From contig NZ_STGG01000041.1 in NCBI RefSeq assembly GCF_005222695.1, positions 62,001 to 126,000 of the forward strand: a DNA stretch of 64,000 bases, written 5' to 3'. The notes under the pieces were generated by a model that saw only the letters and a list, made by a program, of their open reading frames with translations, was not told where the DNA came from and searched no databases. The position numbers and the translations under genes are program-made. This DNA comes from Massilia sp. HP4. Its GTDB lineage: Bacteria > Pseudomonadota > Gammaproteobacteria > Burkholderiales > Burkholderiaceae_D. Of this stretch, positions 62,457 to 64,000 are shown in pieces (position 1 is the stretch's first letter; each line of letters opens with the position of its first letter).

Positions 62457-63377
62457 GTGCCCGCCGTCCAATCCACCGACCTCACCCAGCGCGTGCAGCG
62501 CGACCTGACCGACAGCTACGACGAGGAACTCGAACTCGAGCTCGATGATCGCGACCTCGATCCCGAAACACTGCTGCCCTCGCCCACCCGCAGCGAGCAG
62601 GAGAAAGAAGCCCGTCGCCAGTATTTCCATGAGCTGTTCCGCCTCCAGGCCGAGCTGGTCAAGCTGCAGGACTGGGTCGTGCACACCGGCCACAAGGTCG
62701 TGATCCTGTTCGAAGGCCGCGACGCCGCCGGCAAGGGCGGCGTGATCAAGCGCATCGCCCAGCGTCTCAATCCCAGGGTCTGCCGGGTAGCCGCGCTGCC
62801 GGCGCCGAACGACCGCGAACGCACCCAGTGGTACTTCCAGCGCTATGTGTCGCACCTGCCGGCGGCGGGCGAAATCGTGCTGTTCGACCGCAGCTGGTAC
62901 AACCGGGCCGGGGTCGAGCGCGTGATGGGCTTTTGCACCGATGATCAGTACGATGAATTCTTCCAGACCGTGCCGGAATTCGAGCGCATGCTGGTGCGCT
63001 CCGGCATCCAGCTGATCAAGTACTGGTTCTCGATCTCGGACGAAGAACAGAATGCGCGCTTTCTAAGCCGCATCCACGATCCGCTCAAGCAGTGGAAGCT
63101 GAGTCCGATGGACCTCGAATCACGCCGGCGCTGGGAAGAATACACCCGGGCCAAGGAAATCATGCTCGAGCGGACCCATATCCCGGAGGCGCGCTGGTGG
63201 GTGGTGCAAGGCGTGGACAAGAAGCGCGCGCGGCTCAACTGCATCCATCACCTGCTGCAGCAGATGCCGTATGTCGAGGTCGACCGGCCGACGATCGAAT
63301 TGCCGGAGCGAGAGTATCACGACGATTATGTACGCAGGCCAGTGCCGCCGGAGATCATCGTGCCAGAGGTATTCTAG
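62457..63377 (+). CDS. ppk2: Polyphosphate kinase 2
   Basis: The product is 306 aa. It is a PPK2-family P-loop kinase that transfers phosphate between polyphosphate and nucleotides. Walker A GRDAAGKG is at 87-94; the Walker B/lid region is VLFDRSWYNRAGVE, and KQWKLSPMDLESRRRWEEY and RWWVVQGVDKKRARLNCIHHLL are diagnostic. The start is GTG at 62457 with GAGGAG 6 bases upstream; an ATG at 62400 lacks a ribosome site. Class I (single-domain). Confidence 0.93.
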   Translation: MPAVQSTDLTQRVQRDLTDSYDEELELELDDRDLDPETLLPSPTRSEQEKEARRQYFHELFRLQAELVKLQDWVVHTGHKVVILFEGRDAAGKGGVIKRIAQRLNPRVCRVAALPAPNDRERTQWYFQRYVSHLPAAGEIVLFDRSWYNRAGVERVMGFCTDDQYDEFFQTVPEFERMLVRSGIQLIKYWFSISDEEQNARFLSRIHDPLKQWKLSPMDLESRRRWEEYTRAKEIMLERTHIPEARWWVVQGVDKKRARLNCIHHLLQQMPYVEVDRPTIELPEREYHDDYVRRPVPPEIIVPEVF

Positions 63378-63404
63378 CGCCTCCTGCAGACTGGCGCCAA
63401 CAGC

Positions 63405-64000
63405 TCAGCCGCGACCAGGCAAGCGAACCTGCGCCACCAGCCCACCTTGCGGATGGTTCGACAACTCCAGCCGCCCACCATGCGCCTCGACGATCCCGCG
63501 CGCAATACCCAGGCCCAGGCCCATGCCGCCGTCATTGGCGTCGCGCCCATGGGCGAGGCGCACATAGGGATCGAACAGGCTGGCCAGCGCGTCCTCGGGC
63601 ACGCCCGGACCGTGGTCGCGCACGGCGATCAGCACGCTGCCCGGCTCTTCGCGCGCCGCGATCTCGGCCCTCGCGCCGTAGTAAAGCGCATTGTCGAGCA
63701 GGTTGCCGAGCGCGCGCTTGAGCGCCAACGGCTTGCCGCGCACCACGATGCCGGACGGTTCATAGCCAACCTCGTGACCGGCCAACCGGGCGCTCTTGAC
63801 CATGCGGCCAAGCAGCGCGTCGAGCCGGATCTCGGCCGGGTTCTCGTGGATATCGCTGTCCTTCACGCACTGCAGCGCGCCCTTGACCATCATGTCCAGT
63901 TCGTCGAGGTCTTCCTCGAATTCGCCGCGCAGCGCCTCGTCGTCCAGCAGTTCGGCGCGCAGTTTCAGGCGCGTGATCGGGGTACGCAAGTCGTGCGAGA
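63405..64000 (-). CDS. Sensor histidine kinase, C-terminal part (partial)
   Basis: The gene runs off the right edge, so only the C-terminal 198 residues are seen. The phospho-His box SHDLRTPITRLKLRAELL is at the edge. The HATPase has LGNLLDNALYYG (N box), VRDHGPGVPEDALASLFDPYVR (G1) and GGMGLGLGIARGIVEAHGGRL (G2). This is an EnvZ/OmpR-type HisKA kinase; its response regulator is expected beyond the window. Confidence 0.92.
   Translation of the reverse strand, partial: SHDLRTPITRLKLRAELLDDEALRGEFEEDLDELDMMVKGALQCVKDSDIHENPAEIRLDALLGRMVKSARLAGHEVGYEPSGIVVRGKPLALKRALGNLLDNALYYGARAEIAAREEPGSVLIAVRDHGPGVPEDALASLFDPYVRLAHGRDANDGGMGLGLGIARGIVEAHGGRLELSNHPQGGLVAQVRLPGRG

Overview
The window reads as one high-GC chromosomal segment of a betaproteobacterium. 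The pqiABC operon, the Burkholderiales-style Tad pilus island, the strong G/C third-position bias and the gene families point to Oxalobacteraceae, most likely Massilia or a close relative. That placement is inference from gene content. I see no rRNA, tRNA, CRISPR array, transposase or integrase.

Layout. 1-6.3 kb holds the end of an amino-acid permease, a Tat-exported methyltransferase, a LysR regulator behind a 13-bp inverted repeat, a RidA-like protein, a TonB siderophore receptor with a clear Fur box, and a PRISE-type reductase. 6.3-12.4 kb holds pqiABC (minus strand), an outer-membrane barrel protein, an AI-2E family exporter and a 71-aa protein, with a strong two-way terminator between the last two. 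12.5-27.2 kb is a Tad/Flp pilus island. On the minus strand the order is histidine kinase, response regulator, small membrane protein, Flp pilin, terminator, CpaA, AAA+ ATPase, CpaB, CpaC, lipoprotein, CpaE, CpaF, TadB, TadC. The TadE, TadE/F-like and TadG-like genes lie divergently on the plus strand. A perfect 22-bp palindrome between the response regulator and the pilin genes is a likely operator.

27.2-31.1 kb is a three-gene molybdenum hydroxylase operon of the PaoABC type. It is followed by a 14-bp tandem repeat array (31.2 kb) that contains the stop codon of a small acidic protein, then by an SDR, an exported protein with an EF-hand-like loop and an isochorismatase-fold hydrolase. 33.9-39.7 kb carries three paralogous OmpR-type winged-helix plus STAND-ATPase regulators in tandem. 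40.0-48.9 kb carries a chloroperoxidase-like hydrolase, catalase, TRIC channel, cysteine synthase/CBS-like enzyme, a hypothetical protein, an MBL-fold protein, a purine permease and a DUF4105 protein.

48.9-54.4 kb is the most unusual part: a compact four-gene minus-strand operon with lower GC than its surroundings. It encodes a winged-helix protein, two small helical proteins and a 1148-aa membrane-anchored Upf1-like (COG1112-type) SF1 helicase. It matches no system I can name and is the best candidate for an undescribed, possibly defensive, module. 54.5-64 kb holds htpX, a TerC-CBS-CorC protein, a small exported protein, an AraC regulator divergent from a GlcG/SDR/NTF2/Kef-antiporter cluster (the antiporter is split by an in-frame amber codon), ppk2, and the 3' part of a histidine kinase gene that runs off the edge.
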